Positions 37,633 to 51,700 of a stretch of DNA of 64,000 nucleotides are shown here, in pieces (the first letter of the stretch is position 1; every line of letters begins with the position of its first letter). Source of the stretch: Phalacrocorax aristotelis (taxonomy: Eukaryota; Chordata; Aves; Suliformes; Phalacrocoracidae); the NCBI RefSeq assembly GCF_949628215.1, contig NC_134278.1, positions 38,086,115-38,150,114 of the forward strand. Reading direction: 5' to 3'. The notes under the pieces were generated by a model. It searched no databases. It was not told where the DNA came from and saw only the letters and a program-made list of their open reading frames with translations. The position numbers were made by a program, and so were the translations under genes.

Positions 37633-40600
37633 TATGAATGTGTGTGTAAGGGAAACAACATACTTTACAGATGGGAAAAGATAACACATAAATCAAACTG
37701 TATGCCAAAACAGAGACAGTCATAATGAAGGTTGTAGAACCATATGCCTGCATTATATCCTTTTTTTTAAAATAAAAAGGAGCTGTGCAATAGAAATCAA
37801 TGTGCTTGGTCTTTAACCAAAAAAGCTAAAATGCCTTAAAAGCGTTTCAGTGGAACTGGAGCTTTTAGACTGGCTGTTAAAATGGCAAACTGTGTATATG
37901 AAAGAGTGCCAGCACAAAAAATGAACCCTACTGTACATTTTTTTCTTGGATTTTGTTGTTGGTTTTTCCCCTGTAAGTATTTTGTATTTTAGAAACTAAA
38001 TAATTGGCTCATCAGGAAATGCAGTTCAGAGCAATTATTGCATGCTTCAGGTGGTCTAAGCAAAGCGATAATCAGACATAAATAGGTTGACTGTTGTGCA
38101 TTTTGCTTAATGGTATGGATAATCCCTTAAAAAAAAATCAAATAGAGGCCTTATCAGCTTGGAGAGAGGTGTACCCTAGGGTTTGTAACTCTGTCAGATC
38201 TTAGGCAGACAAGTAAATTCTTCATCCATCCCAGGACTGTGGAGTCTGGCTGAGGATTTTTTTCAGGCTTCTTGGTTGCAAAGCAATGCAGAAGAGCTGC
38301 ACAGCAGGGTTGGAGGATGACACGAGGCCAGCGCCTGGCCAGCAGCACCGCAGCCCCTGCGCTGCAGCCAACTCCTTTGCTTTCTCCCTGTGTTCCCCGG
38401 GATCCAGGAGAACGAAACCACTCACTCCGGAGGGGTGTTTACTTTGGTTTTCTGAAACAATTTTAAAGCAGCTGCTTGAAGACAACTGAACAAAGTATTA
38501 CAGAAATGGCTTCAGACCAGACAAGGATCACACTGTGCAGTGCTGGCACCAGATGCCCATTTGGGACCTGGCTGCAGGTGCTGATAAAGCAGCAGTGACA
38601 CCCCCCAGCTCAAGATGGGTGGCCAGCTGCAGCGCTTTGCCCACAGCCCAGGTAGCCCTATCTCAGTACCCTCCTCCTCTCCCGGGCAGCTTATCAAAGG
38701 GACACCACTCTTTAAAGAAATGAATTGTACTACAAATTGGCACAAAGCACTGCTTTAAGAGGAGGTTCTTGCCAAGCCTCCCCTACTTCTTTTCCCTTGC
38801 CTCCTCCTGGTACGATGAAGCCTTGTCTTACTTGGGAAACCATGGCAATCAAATCATTCGATACAAAAGCTGCTGTATTTTAGTCATTCTCCACACCTTT
38901 TCCCCTTGTTTACTGTCTCGGTGTCTCTGTGAAGGCTGCCTCCACCACTGACAGCAGTAGTATCTAACGGTATAACAAAAGGGGGACAGGACTAGCACTT
39001 AGGTTATTCATCTCTTTGTCTACTCAGAAGTTTACTCGGAGGCTGAATTGTAGCCCAGATACGAATTTGGAGGATATTGGAAGTTTAATCTCTACTCCCC
39101 ACAGTTCAGTCAAATACCTGTTTGCATCCCCATAAACTTCAGCATTAATTATGCCAGCCAGTTCTGCAAGATAATGGGTATCCACCAGTAATTTGAGTAA
39201 ACTCTCAGGGAATGTAACCACAGTCCCAGCCTCCCTGTGAGGATCCTGGCTTCAGCTAAGCCTCAAGCAGTGATTTGTCCCCTCTGCATCTGGGAGGATG
39301 GGCTGGAGTGGCATTCAGAGCAGAGTGAACTTTTCAGCTTGCCTCTCAGTTATGCTTGAGATACGGCCACCTTGTTAGTGGGCTGGGTTGCATTCCGCCT
39401 TGGACATCTGACTCTGGACATCACTCTCAGATGCACAGAAGCATTGACTGCCCAGGCCAAACCCAGGTGCCTGGCATTTTGAGCTCATGACTTGCGCTTT
39501 GTACTAGTTTACATTTTATCTAATATTACCAGAACAGTCAGTTCCTGCCACATTACTTTAAAAAGAAAATAAAACTTACAAAAAAATTAAAATACTTAAA
39601 ATCCCATGTAACACAAATATTTGCACAGCAGAAAGTTAATAAATAGATAGATCCATTTATCTAAAACACTAATATTTGCTTTTACATAGTAGTACTGTAA
39701 CACTTCAGAGATTTGGAAAAAAAAAAACCAACATGTTGGCAGCAAAATGCATGGCTGTGCTTGTGCTACAGAGAATAATGACTCTATTTTCAGAGACACT
39801 CCTCTCTTTTGCTTTTTAACATCAGTGCATAAGGAGATCACTTGATGTGGGAACACTTATACCTGGCTAAAGTTCTGATTCATTCTTGCTTTGCTTTTAC
39901 AAAATATAATTATCTGTCAGATACAGAATTTTTCTGCCTTTCCTTTCTAAGACATTTCATGCTGACTCGTGAGGAAAAATCTACATTTTCTCTTAATTTT
40001 TAGAGTCTTTCAGACAGAAAGGTTTACTTTTTAAATTATTAAAATAAACACTACAAATTTCAGCCTAAGAAGTTTCTGTGGATGCCAGATCTACAGCTGT
40101 AGCCACAGTGTGACCAGATGTCTGGGGGCAAAAAAGAGGACAACTGCTTCTGCTTAGCAGGATTCCAGGAGTGACACTACACCGGTGCTCCAACAAAGCC
40201 AAGCAATATATGACCGAGTAAAAACCACTGCACTCCTTTTCTCCAAGAATAGCCTCTTTAAGTCTAATGGCGTAGAGCTTCTGAGATCCAAACTGAATTG
40301 TTCCCCATGCACATGCAGAACGGCACTGCCAAGTTAATCCTCTTCTCACATGAGTAAATCAGTCCTTCGTCACTTGGGTAATCCCATTAACTTTCTCAAA
40401 GATCCAAACTCCCAGACAGTCAAAAAGCCCAGAGTGTTTTACCTATGGTCATTCTTCAAGTTGGGAAATGGAGAAAGATTATATGGGTTTTTAGGGAATG
40501 CAAGTCCTCAGGGAGACAACAACCTCTGAATTGAAAATTTGGACTTTGCCACTTCTCTCAAAGCTAATGGTGGCTATGTTTGACCTAAACTAAGCCCTGC

Positions 40601-43600
40601 TTGGCAAATACTCTGTCTGACTCAGTGAGAGAAAGGTCAGAAATGAGGAAGCACCTTGTGCTGTGAGAGTCTCATCAGTTTTGCATTCTGGGGTTCGTAG
40701 CTCTCTGTTGTCTGAGATAGATAAAGCTTTTGGATACGGGCTCAGGCCAAGTCAGAAACCCCAGTTCTCACTTGGATGCTCAGCTTTATTTAGAGAACAG
40801 AAGAGCTCATAAACTCTTCAACAAAACCCAGCTGAATTTTAAGTGTGTAACAAACCAGCTGAGTCTTGAATGGCTTTGAAAGTTGTAACAATCTCAAATC
40901 TGAAAGTATTTTATATAAAACATGCAGATCTGTTTTAAAACAAACATTGCAATAAATTCAACACTTAAGTTCTCGAGCAACTTAATAGGCCTAACTGCCT
41001 CTTCTATCAAATGAACTCTTTGCATGGGACAATTAGCCCGAGATTCTGCAAACTAAACAAAACAAAAAAAAAAGAGAGCGCACAATTGCTTTCTCCTTTC
41101 CCTGATTTTTCAACGCATTGCTCGTGAATCTTACGGAAATCCATAGGAACTGACATGACTGTTTTAATACTCCCCATTGCCTTTCTGTCTTCAGTTTTGC
41201 AAATTGACTTGCTGCTCTATTATTTGCCTCTTAATGTCACAAGTATCATTAATTAAGGCTTCAGACTCCCCTCCTTGCCAAATTTAGCAAACAAGCATAC
41301 AGACTAGAAGATCCTTTGCTCAAAGGGGCACATTTTCCTATTCAGAGCCAAGTTTCAGCTTGATCCATTGTGAAAACACTAGCATAAAAAGAGCAGGTTT
41401 GCAACGGAAATCTGAACACTTGGTGTTTTTCCTGTATACTACAGTGATAATTTAGTGTCCTGTTCTTTCTCAGCTTCAGACTTATTTAACAGTGATCAGA
41501 TAAGTTCCATATGACTGCAAGGCAACAAACCATTTTTTTGTGGCTTGATCCTAGAAACCTTGTTTAGTCAGAACTCCTACTGTTCCCTGGGAGATTTTGC
41601 CAAGGAAGGATTCAGGACAGAGTGTGAGAACCTTCTCAAGGCACAGAGCTGAGCGGTGTTCGTAGGGTAGTGGCGGTCACCAGTACAGCTTGTTGAGAAT
41701 GAGCTCACTAAGAGGCCTCTTGTCAGAAGCCACGTGCCCTGGTTTCAAAAGGAAAGGAAGTTCCAAGGTGGCATTTATGGTCAGAAAAGAGAGGAGAAAC
41801 CACCTGGACCAGGGTAACAGACTGACACAAGGAGCCCTGAATTTCAGTGCTGGAGACTGTAGGTTCCTTCTCCTCATCAGGCAGAGAAGGGGCTTTCGTG
41901 TGACTTTACACATCCTATGCAAGACCAAAACCCTGGCTATTGATGAGGTTGGTCTCTCAACAAATTACCTAAACTTCTTTCATCCTAATGCAGAAAGGGC
42001 CTATGGTATTGCTATGCTCTGGAGGCAGCATGCCTTCAGTCCATGGTTTAGGTACCTCTTGTGTAAGCAAAGCAGCAAAGAAAATTTTGAGGTGTATCAG
42101 GGACTTCTTCTTGCCTTTTTGGTGCCTTCAAGGCAGCAACCCTCCAGCACTTACCCCTTGGCATAACAGTGCAGTTTGTAACTGGGGTCAGAGGGGTTGG
42201 GTGGCTGAAATTGTTTGCATTGCAGGAATATACTGATACTGTAGAAATGAGAACCGTGAGATAATTCAGTCTTAATAAAAATCCACACATTGCAGTAAAT
42301 GTACAAACATTTTGAGTGTAGCTGGCAAAATTTGTTTTGGAACAGACAGGCGATGTCAGTGTGCAGAACAGCAGCCCCCCTTCGCAAGTGATACTTTGCT
42401 GCAATAAATGAATGCCCTGTTTTCTCTCTCCATTACAAATGTTAATCTGGGTAATTCTAAAAAGCCCAACAGATAATTCTGCCTGACAAATAACTCTAAG
42501 AAAGCCTGACAAATCTAGGTAACATGGCCTCATCGAGCGACATGGCAGTTTAGCTGTGACGCTTCTGAATCAGTATATAAGTATTTTGGTCAGGGGCAGT
42601 GCAATAGATGGTCAAACAGAAGTGGTTTCAGCAGAACATAGATTGCTTGAGCTGTATGTGTGGTGTGTTAGCAAGAGAGCAGACCCAAGAGGCCTTTCTG
42701 AATATTTGTTTGACACTGACAGATAACCAATGCTGGGAATATAAGGCACCAACTCATCTCTGAAATAACACAACGCAACAGCCTCAAGCTGAAAAACATT
42801 TACTGTGCCCAAATGAATTTCTACACTTCAGCATGCTGTCCCCTAAAGCTGCTTTGTCATCCTTTGTCAAATTAGGCAGTGATATAAAGTGTGCCACAGA
42901 AACAGGCTGGAGAAAATACAACTGGTATCTAAAAATAACCAGCTGCCTTTTTTTGTGCACATGTCCAGCGGCACTCAGGGAGAGCCTCGGGAAACGAAAG
43001 TGCAGAGCAGCAGCCTCCTCCTCTTTGGCGTGGGGCAGCCCTGGGCAGTTTCATTTTCCACTTCCCAGTTTGCTTGTGGAGAAGCCAGAAGGAATGGTGA
43101 TCGCTGTCTCACCTCGCATAGAGACACAGACAGAGGATGCTTTCGGTATGGCTGCTGACACGTGCAAATAGATGATGAGCAAGAAAATACTGTTCTTTGC
43201 TTAGGCTCACTTTCAGCCACAGAGAATTGATCTCGTTGCCCTGGCTACTCACTAAACATCGACACTTAGATCTAGACAGAGAGGCAGAAGATTATTTAAC
43301 TTGTAAAAACTCAGTGCAAGACCTTCCTAGGTCTTAATGCCTGCCCCTGATTTCTAAAAACAAACCCTCCTTTCTTTGTTCCTTTTCTGTACTTAATTAT
43401 ACTTTTTCGTCTCCCACTTAGGCTAATTTTGCCTAAATATTTATTTAATTAAATATTTATTTTATTGGTCTACATTGTTCAATATGTGAGATACCTGGAA
43501 GGAGTGCTATATAAAATAAATAACAGTAAAATATTTTTAAGGATGATTAAGGGCTGTTTCTATGCACTGCGCTTTAGCAATCAAATGAGGGCAATTCACT

Positions 43601-44670
43601 GCCTCTGCGCTCAGTCTTCAAAGCAATTTGTAAATAAGTAGTTTCCTCTCTTTACAATATAATGATGCAGGAAATGTAATTTAATGGAAATTACTCTGTG
43701 AAAGACATGTTATACCCCATGAAGTTTACTTGGCAGTGTTGTCATCACCAAGTTGTACTAGTGTAACTTTGAAGTTGGGCCTGAGCTCCATCACTAGCTG
43801 GAGACAGTGACGACAAAATCAGGGTTAGAGAGCATCAGAGCATTTAATCTATTTCCTATCATTTTAATACAGATATAAGCTTATAGTACCTGGACAGTCA
43901 ATCTCTTGAAAATCCTGCGGTAATCACAGAGTACTCAGAGAAGTAATGATTATATTGTTCGAACATCTGAGTTGGTGGGAAAGACCAGTTAAAATTGAGG
44001 AATCTGAAAGTCTGGCAGCTTTGGGGGAAGCTACACACTCATGGCTGGGTACGAGTTCAGGAGCTAATTCACAAGCTGCAGTTTCAATCCAGTGAAATCA
44101 TAATTGGGAGGGGGAGTTTCTGCAGTTTATAGCAGGAATTGCCATACTCACGCACAGAGAGAGGCAATGAAGTACAGAGAAGCATGTCCTCCAAAAGAGA
44201 CTGTAGGATATTTAGGTCAGTAGTCATCCACTTCATATTATACATTAGGAAAGCAAAAAGAAATGTTTCTTCTTTCTGCTGGCAAAATATGTATCTGTAA
44301 AGTGGTTTTCTGGGCTCCTGAGACCACTAATCACATCACAACTGATAAACACCGGCTAATGAACATCTGCCCAGTAGGAAGAAAAGAGCCAAGACACCTC
44401 TAACTCCTGAAAGTCCCTGCTTAACCCCATATTGTGGCCTCTGACAGAGCACAAAGAACCCCTGACTGTAAGGAGATCTGCCCTAGAATTTTAGAAATTA
44501 CTAATGGATCCATATGCAAAATCTGAGCCCCTTATAGGGGGGCTTGGTTTTTGTAGGGTGATCAGTCCTTCCTGAAAATAACCTATCTTTCAAGTGCCCC
44601 AAGCTGAACACCAAACACCAGTAGTCAGTTCTAAATTATAATGCAAACATGTAAAACAGACACGTGCACA

Positions 44671-44725
44671 GATCACAGAATCACAGGTTGGAAGGGACCT
44701 CAGGGATTATCTAGTCCAACCTTGG
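44671..44725 (-). mobile_element. CR1 3'-end fragment
   Basis: The plus strand reads GATCACAGAATCACAGGTTGG followed by AAGGGACCTCAGGGATTATC and TAGTCCAACCTTGG. This is the reverse complement of the CR1 3' terminus, matching the end of the 21605-23071 copy almost exactly. Only about 55 bp remain, a severe 5' truncation. Confidence 0.9.
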
Positions 44726-47700
44726 CTACATATATGTGTGCATGTGCTTGCAGACCCATCCTTAGAGTTAATTTGTAATGTGTTCACATGGAGCTAAGTC
44801 ATTGATCATATGGGATAGTCATAATAAAACAATGGTGATTTAAATTAAGCATGAACTACACAGATGCTGTCACCTAATTCTGATCAGCTACAGCATTGGC
44901 TAAAGTAATTGTTTGAGGATTAGAAGGATTAACTGTTGAGATTCAGTATAAACAGATCACAGCAACAATGCAATTGCTCAGAGGGCTTTGCTCCAACACA
45001 CACTCATGCTGTGGCTGCAAAATGTACACAGAGCACAAGGTCTGGAAAATACATGCAGAGGCAATGGCAATCAATGACTGGATGCTGGATTTCTCTTCTA
45101 AAAGTACACCAGTATCCCAAGTAGGGGATATTCGCCTCCTCACATTTATTTCATTCTTTCTAAGGCTGGTATGGCAACCCTGCAAGACAGCATGTCAGTG
45201 AACAAATATCTACTAGACCTATATTCAGCCACATCTACTCCACCTAAACCTCATTAGCTACAAGGCTTCAGACTGGACAGTGAGCAGGAGACAGCTCTGT
45301 CCAGCTGCAAAGAGCAGTCCATGGCTCATGCCACATGAGCCAGAAGCAGGGATCGCCTTGGATCTGTTCACATACATGCGCTTTTTTGAAACAAAGCTAA
45401 ATCCTTGGAGTCAAAGTGCGTGTGTACAGAAAGGGTCTCTTTCTTGTTTGATCTTACAAGATATTAGTTGCAGAGGAAAAAATGAAAACAACCTGCACCG
45501 TATTTAGTGTATTTTATGTTAGCTTTAACCTCTCTAAAATACCTGGAGCTCGGCTGGTTTTGGCACAGGCCTGTGGAGCAGCATTGCATGGGTGAAGAAC
45601 CTGAGTCCAAGAGGTGTTGTAGGACTACATTACCTCCATGCAGAGCATGTACAACAAAGCACAGAGGATTGCAGCTATGGACATGCAAACTTACTGAGCT
45701 TTGAGAGGCTCCATTTTTAACAAAATACCAATCTTTGTGCTCTCAAGTAGGCAGAAAGTAATTTAATTTCATTTTAGTACTTCATGGCAATTATAGAGAA
45801 GTTTCTTGGCTTTGGATTTGCTTTCAAAAGCCAGTTGGTCTCCACTGTTTACTCCTGTCCAGTCAGATTATCTTTTATTGCATAAGGGTACATAAAAATT
45901 TGAAAAACAAATGGAAATTCATCTATTCTCAGTTATTAAAAAGAAAGCAACACAAACGCTGGATGTGTTAAGCATCTCTTTCATCAGTCCACCCTCTTGT
46001 GTTGGACTGTGACCAATGAAATAATACAGTACATCAATCTTTTTCAAAAACAATGTAATTCTTGCAATGTCTAGATGGCTTCTGGGATTTGAGACTATTT
46101 ACTACAGTTTCTGAAATGTTAAGACAATGTTTATGTAAATGAAAATATTTATCTAGGTTACTGCTGTCAAGTACCCACTGAGAAACATTTTGCATTTATA
46201 GATGACCTTAAGCAACAATAGCAGCAGAAATTACCAGCAGCCAGCATTTGGGATAGGCATAAAACACTACATAAATCTAAAAAACAATAGTCCAGAATCT
46301 GCTGTTAGGGACCACCTGGTGCTTTTAGATACACAGCTTTAATTCCCATTAGAAACACAGAATTCTGCCCTTGGATTATTACGTTCAACTACAGAAACTA
46401 AACTCAGCAGCTTTCCTGACAAGCAGCAATGCTAATTCATGTCATCAGTGACATGTTTTATAGGAAGTTACTGTCTATCCTTTTAGGCAAAGGTGTGGAA
46501 CTTTTTTTAGTATTTCCGTATATCAGAATTATCCAATAACATCACCAAAATAAATTAATATCAACTTACCTTCCCTGGACTACTATGATATTGTAACGCT
46601 GCAGGTCATACAAAATGAAGTCAAGACTGTGTTCAGACCAAGGGATGGGGCTTCATTAGCCTTATAAAAGGATTTTCTGGATGGAAAGAATAAATACATT
46701 TAATCTAAGCATTTTAAGTGGGCTAGCAAAACTTTTTTCAAGGAGTGAGTGGACAGTGTTCTTCAGAATTAAAGCAGTCCTTTTTCAGTTTAGTTTGTTC
46801 CACTTCCAACTGAGCTATCAACTGATGATAAATGAGGATTTGTTTCCATTTTGCAAAACTTAAAGAGGAAGGCAGAGTTTGAGATCAGGTTATAGTAGAC
46901 AGTGCTTTAAGGCTAGCATCTATTTCTGGCACATGCTCTCTGGCTGAAATAATGGAAAGACATGGATAGAAATTATGTATACCCATTTGTTTATCAGATA
47001 GAACTAATAAACTTGCCATGAGTCTTCTTGGGAAATAGTGATGTTGTGTTCATTGTTCTTCAGTCAAGGATAAATTGTAGTTTCAGGGTGGTGGTCAGGG
47101 AGCTCAAAGCAGCGCATGCATAAAGAGAAAAGAAGAAAGTATGGAAGCGGAACCTACACGCTCATCTCCATCCTTCCAGCACAGAACTGCTCTCTCCACA
47201 GCACTGTGCAAGATCCTCTTCTCCTTTCCTCCAGTCAGGTTTCCACCTTCCTCAGCAGACAGCTGCAGAGCCAAATGTGTGTACACACGCGTGGCTGCAG
47301 GACTGGCCTGCACGGACTTTGCCCCCACCGCTTCATGTTTCTCTGCCACCTCTGCCAGCACAACCGCTCTTGCAGTTGCCCAGGCAGGCCAGGTGGGCAA
47401 ACCAATCAGGTTAAACACAGCCAAAAAAAGAAAAGCGTCATTTTTCTTAGGTCACTCAGTTCCTCAGCCCAGAACGGAAAAGTCCCAAAACATGATGCTG
47501 GCACTGCAGAGCAAGGGAGGATGGGAGAAGGAGGAGCAGCGGCAGAGGGTGGTGGGAGCTGCCCAAGTGGCAGTGCCCAGCATCAGGAGGCTTTTCAGCC
47601 CAGCACCATTCTGTTTTCATCCCAGTGCTCCTATTTACAATCTCTCATGCCACAGCACACTTCCAAGTTTGACATGACACCAAAGATGTCTTTATTCTCT

Positions 47701-48587
47701 GTACGTATTTGCACAGTCATTACCCTCACACCTCTAAATATTATATGGCTCTTCTCTGAGTACACTCCCATTGGCTGACAATTCTCCTGCCAATGTGATT
47801 CATACCCAAAGCATCTCCCACACCCTCATGCCGACGTGAGAGAGAGAGAGCCTCCCCTGATCTGTGGAGCACTGTGCTGCCCTGGCACCGCTTCATCACC
47901 TGCCTGGCAGCATCTCCTGCTCTGACCTGCAGGCAAGTTACACTGGCCGTGACCTTGGTAGCTGCAAGGTCTGCCCAGGATGCCTTTACTGCCCAGAATA
48001 AGCTGTCCTGGGATAGTTGAGACTAAAGCTGCAACAGGTCTGTCAGCACACATGCCATTATAGGTGTTAGATCATTGACTGTATTATTGTGTCTAGTCAG
48101 ATGACTAGATTGTAGGGAAAATAAGGCTAAAGGTCAGAAAACAGAGTTTCTACAGCCAGCTGCAAATTGTGTTGTTGGGGTTTTTTCTTTAAAAAAGAAA
48201 CATTATATATATGTGTGTGTGTTTTCACATATACATGCACATATATGGATATATACACGAGTGTATATATATGTGTCTCTGAATATGTGTATGTGAATCT
48301 ATGGATATGTGGGCGTACATCCATATATGTATATATTGTGTAGGATGACCAGTAAACCTGATGCTTAGAAGAAAATGGAAGTGTAAAGCCATTTAACATT
48401 CATGCCCAGGAGTTTTCCACTGGATTAAAAATAGGGGTTTTTTTGACCCTTTAAATAAACTATCTTTCTGAGACTATAATTTTCTGATTATGTCACACTC
48501 AGAAAGACAGCATTTTACATAAAAGTTCTTTAGTTGAGAAATACATTTTTCAGTTATTAAACAATCCTGACTGAACATATTCCTTGC
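44726..48587. other. Intergenic sequence, no gene recognised
   Basis: AT-rich DNA with a GC-richer interval at 47140-47640. There two plus-strand frames (47116-47778 and 47141-47677) and a minus-strand frame (47104-47424) overlap. None shows a domain or typical codon pattern. A TG/TA-rich microsatellite lies at 48203-48345. Confidence 0.5.
48203..48345. repeat. TA/TG compound simple repeat
   Basis: Interspersed TATATA, TGTGTG and ATATGTG units over about 140 bp, mostly alternating purine-pyrimidine. It resembles the block at 11660-11752 in type but is independent of it. Confidence 0.8.
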
Positions 48588-48760
48588 CACAAGGGTGGTC
48601 AAGCAATGCGGCAGGCTGCCCAGAGTGGCTGTGGAGTCTCCATCCCTGGGGGTTTTTAGACTGGACTCAGCATGTCCCTGAGCAATCTCCTGCTTTAAGC
48701 AGGAGGCTGGACTAGCCCACCTTGCATTTTTTGTACAAGCCTGTGATTTTCAGCTAGTTA
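48588..48760 (+). mobile_element. Old CR1 3'-end fragment
   Basis: The sequence has AGGGTGGTCAAGCAATG, then GGCAGGCTGCCCAGAG and a diverged GTGGAGTCTCCATCCCTGGG, followed by CTGGACTAGCCCACCTTG. It corresponds to the CR1 region that codes for NHWxxLPREVVDxxxLxTFK and the start of the 3' UTR. Many substitutions and a degraded tail indicate an older insertion than the 21605-23071 copy. Confidence 0.8.
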
Positions 48761-51700
48761 CCACATGGAAGAAGCCTGTAGTTTATGCTGGCCATATGGC
48801 AGGTTTTTAGGATTTAAAAAGTGATGAGTTGTTTCCACAGCCCTCAGTGGTGACTAGCATACTTTTAAGCTTTCAAAGGGTCCTAAAGGATTCCTGTCCT
48901 CAGTTGTCATCTAATCCCATCGTTAGCCATGTCTAATTTATTACTTTCTGGCTAGCAGCAGGCTGAAGGATGAGGACCTGACTGAAGTGGTCCAAGCTTT
49001 TGTAGCTCTCACAGTCTCACTGAGGCACATGAAATGGGAACTGGTGGCAAGCCACTCAGAAGCAAACTCAGCTACTTCAGCATCCCATTCAGGAACAGAG
49101 ACAGAAACACAGATGCCACTTCGTCCCTGTCTTGCTCTCACAAAGCTCTGGATGTCACCTGCAGGGCCTCATTCACCCCTCTCCCGCCTGACTTATCACA
49201 TTTGTGACACTGCAGTCAACGAAACTCACCCCTCAAAGTCCCCCAGGTTGAGCATGGAGGACTGCAAAGATCACTGCAGGGAGACCTGGAGGTCTGGTAC
49301 CTCAGCAGGTCTGTTGGGAGAATTTTCAAGGGCCAGCCTGCTGCCAACGGGCTGAAGCATGTGTGGTACATACCTTGGCCACTCTTCACATTTTTCTTGA
49401 TACTGTTCTGGTTTTTATCTCCTGCCCTCTTTCACTTCAGTATTTCCCACCTTTCATGTTCCACTTGTGCAAATAAACGAGACATAGTATTAACACTAGT
49501 TCATTTAGCAAAATTGTAGCCTTGGCAAAAAAGCTAATTTTCAAAGGGACCTGGCAGCAAAATAAACATGGGAGGAAATAAAAGGGGAGTGCTACCTTTT
49601 TCTCTGAGCTGTGGAAGTTGTCTTTGATCTTACTGGAGCTAATTTTTATCCAGAAGAGGAAAGAAAACTCAAATGCAAAGTGACATGGCTGTTCACCTAG
49701 AAACTGTGTATCTCACAAGAATAAAATAATGTAATTCAAAGTAAGAAAAGTCTGACATTCTTCAGACATCATGGTATTGAAGAGAGATAAATTCACAAAG
49801 GAAGTAACACAAAGGTATGAGCAGCCCATTGCCAGCTTCTAACTGCTATTTGTTCTGTGCTTCTCCAACAAGGAATCAAATGGTTTGGTAACAGCCAAGA
49901 AAATTCTGGCTTGCATGTCACCATAAAAGCAGGAAATTCCAGTAATGAAAATATAGTCCTGCAATAAAAAAACATTCAGAGAAAATAAGAAAAAATATCT
50001 GCAGCTCTGAGGAAGGAAGAAGAACTATACCAAATTGCAATGCCTTCCTTGCACATGTCAAACGCGGTAGCAAGATCATGTAGTATATGACTTTTTTCCC
50101 CTGAAAGGGATCAATACACTTTAGGTTTTTCTTATTGACAATGACTGTTATAATAATCACTTTTTTCACATATTCATAACATTCTGGAAAAACAATTTAC
50201 TTTGGGGACTGAAAATTCTTTAAAACTGGTCCCAGATGAGAGACATTTCTGGAAATTTGAACAAGATGCTGTCAATTATTTCTGAATTATATGTAGGTGT
50301 CTATCAAAACATACATTTCTTTAAGGTTGTCTTTTGTTTTTTCATTCACAACTTAAAATAAGGTAATTTTTTAGCATAAAATTTCTTTCCTGTGCCTATA
50401 TACTTTCATGGACAACTAAATCAGCTCCGTATAAGTGATCTGAAAATGGATTCTTTTAATGTACAGTAGTTTATTGGAAGTGTTCAAAGTTAATGATAGT
50501 TATGAATGCCATATGAATTTAGAAAGTTTAGAAGTTTTCTGTGTCAGAAAATATATTTTTCCAGATGCTTACCAGTGCAGAGAGGCCACAATGAAAGATT
50601 TTTCTTCATGTGTAAAGCAAAAGTAGGTAAAATAAGCAGAAAAAAAATAGAATGCCACACCTAATTTTTAAAATAAAAAAAATTTAAAACAATCACAAAA
50701 TCACTTTTCAAAAACACTGTCATGTTCAAATACATGCAGGCTTTCAGGCAGTGTCAATACTGGAAAATTATTTTCCAGTATTCTATTCCTAGTCACAAAA
50801 TATCATGCCATTCATTGAATACAGGGTCTGGTTGGTGTTATTGAAGTTAAAGTTTCTTAAGCAGCTTGTAAGCATGGGACATCCCTTCCTTCCTGCAGAA
50901 CTGGAAATGTTAGTGGCTATGAGCACAGGATGTACACTTGCACAGAGATAACCTTTTGTCAATAATTGTGTCACATTCACATGGCCCGTGCTCAGCGGCT
51001 CGTCCCCGGCGGGGTCAGTGGCTGAGACTCCCTCCCCTATGTGCTGCATCTGTAAGGCTGTAACAGCCTGGACCCCAACCCGAAGGGGTCCCACACACAA
51101 GCCCCAAGATGCTGCTATTCCCAGCAAAATGCGTCCCCGCTCCTACTACAAATGCCTTGTGATTTTCAGTGACCACAAGTGGTCAAGTCGTTAGTTTCAA
51201 ATTTCATCCATAAGCCGGGACAGGTTCATCAAGATCAAAACTAACTGCCAGAGAGGAGGGAGAGGGACGTGGATGTCTGGGAAAACTAGTCCTTACAGAA
51301 GAAAAGAGTTGAAATTCCCTATGGACTGTCTGGCTTTGTGTTTTGAATGTCATTCACTTAAATTGGTTGCCTGGTGTAGTCGTATCTGATATAATTGCAG
51401 CAGATTGCAGTTGCCGAAACATTGCCTGTATGCATACCCTTTTATTATGGCATATAAGCACAACATTTCCAGTAATTTAGGGGCAGCTAAAACCTCCCAT
51501 TCCTTGGAAGCTGCCTTTCCTATAGTAGTTTATGCAGCATCACTGGAGCAATACGAGCCAGAATGAAGTACAGTAGTTACTATGTTAGAAGTTGATGTCA
51601 CTAGCTATAAGCTCCTACTTGGCATTTAAAAAACCCCAGCCTGTTAAAATCTGAAAAAGAAATATACAGAACTGTACTCAAAGTTCAATTAAGAAAACCC

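Larger units (their letters stand above)
23072..44670. other. Long intergenic stretch, no gene recognised
   Basis: About 21.6 kb of AT-rich DNA with no recognisable exon, RNA gene or CR1 copy. Open frames reach about 160 codons (32055-32519 +, 41690-42166 +, 42048-42533 -) but have no domain, sit in mixed strands and overlap one another. It holds a T23 tract at 26048-26070, a (CA)n run near 32898-32909, a perfect 15-bp tandem duplication at 37603-37632, and an AT-rich palindromic segment near 43435-43460. It may contain conserved regulatory elements, which I cannot test here. Confidence 0.55.

Noticed and set aside
41690..42533. Overlapping frames of 158 (+) and 161 (-) codons
   Set aside because: They overlap on opposite strands and neither has a recognisable family or signal; likely chance.
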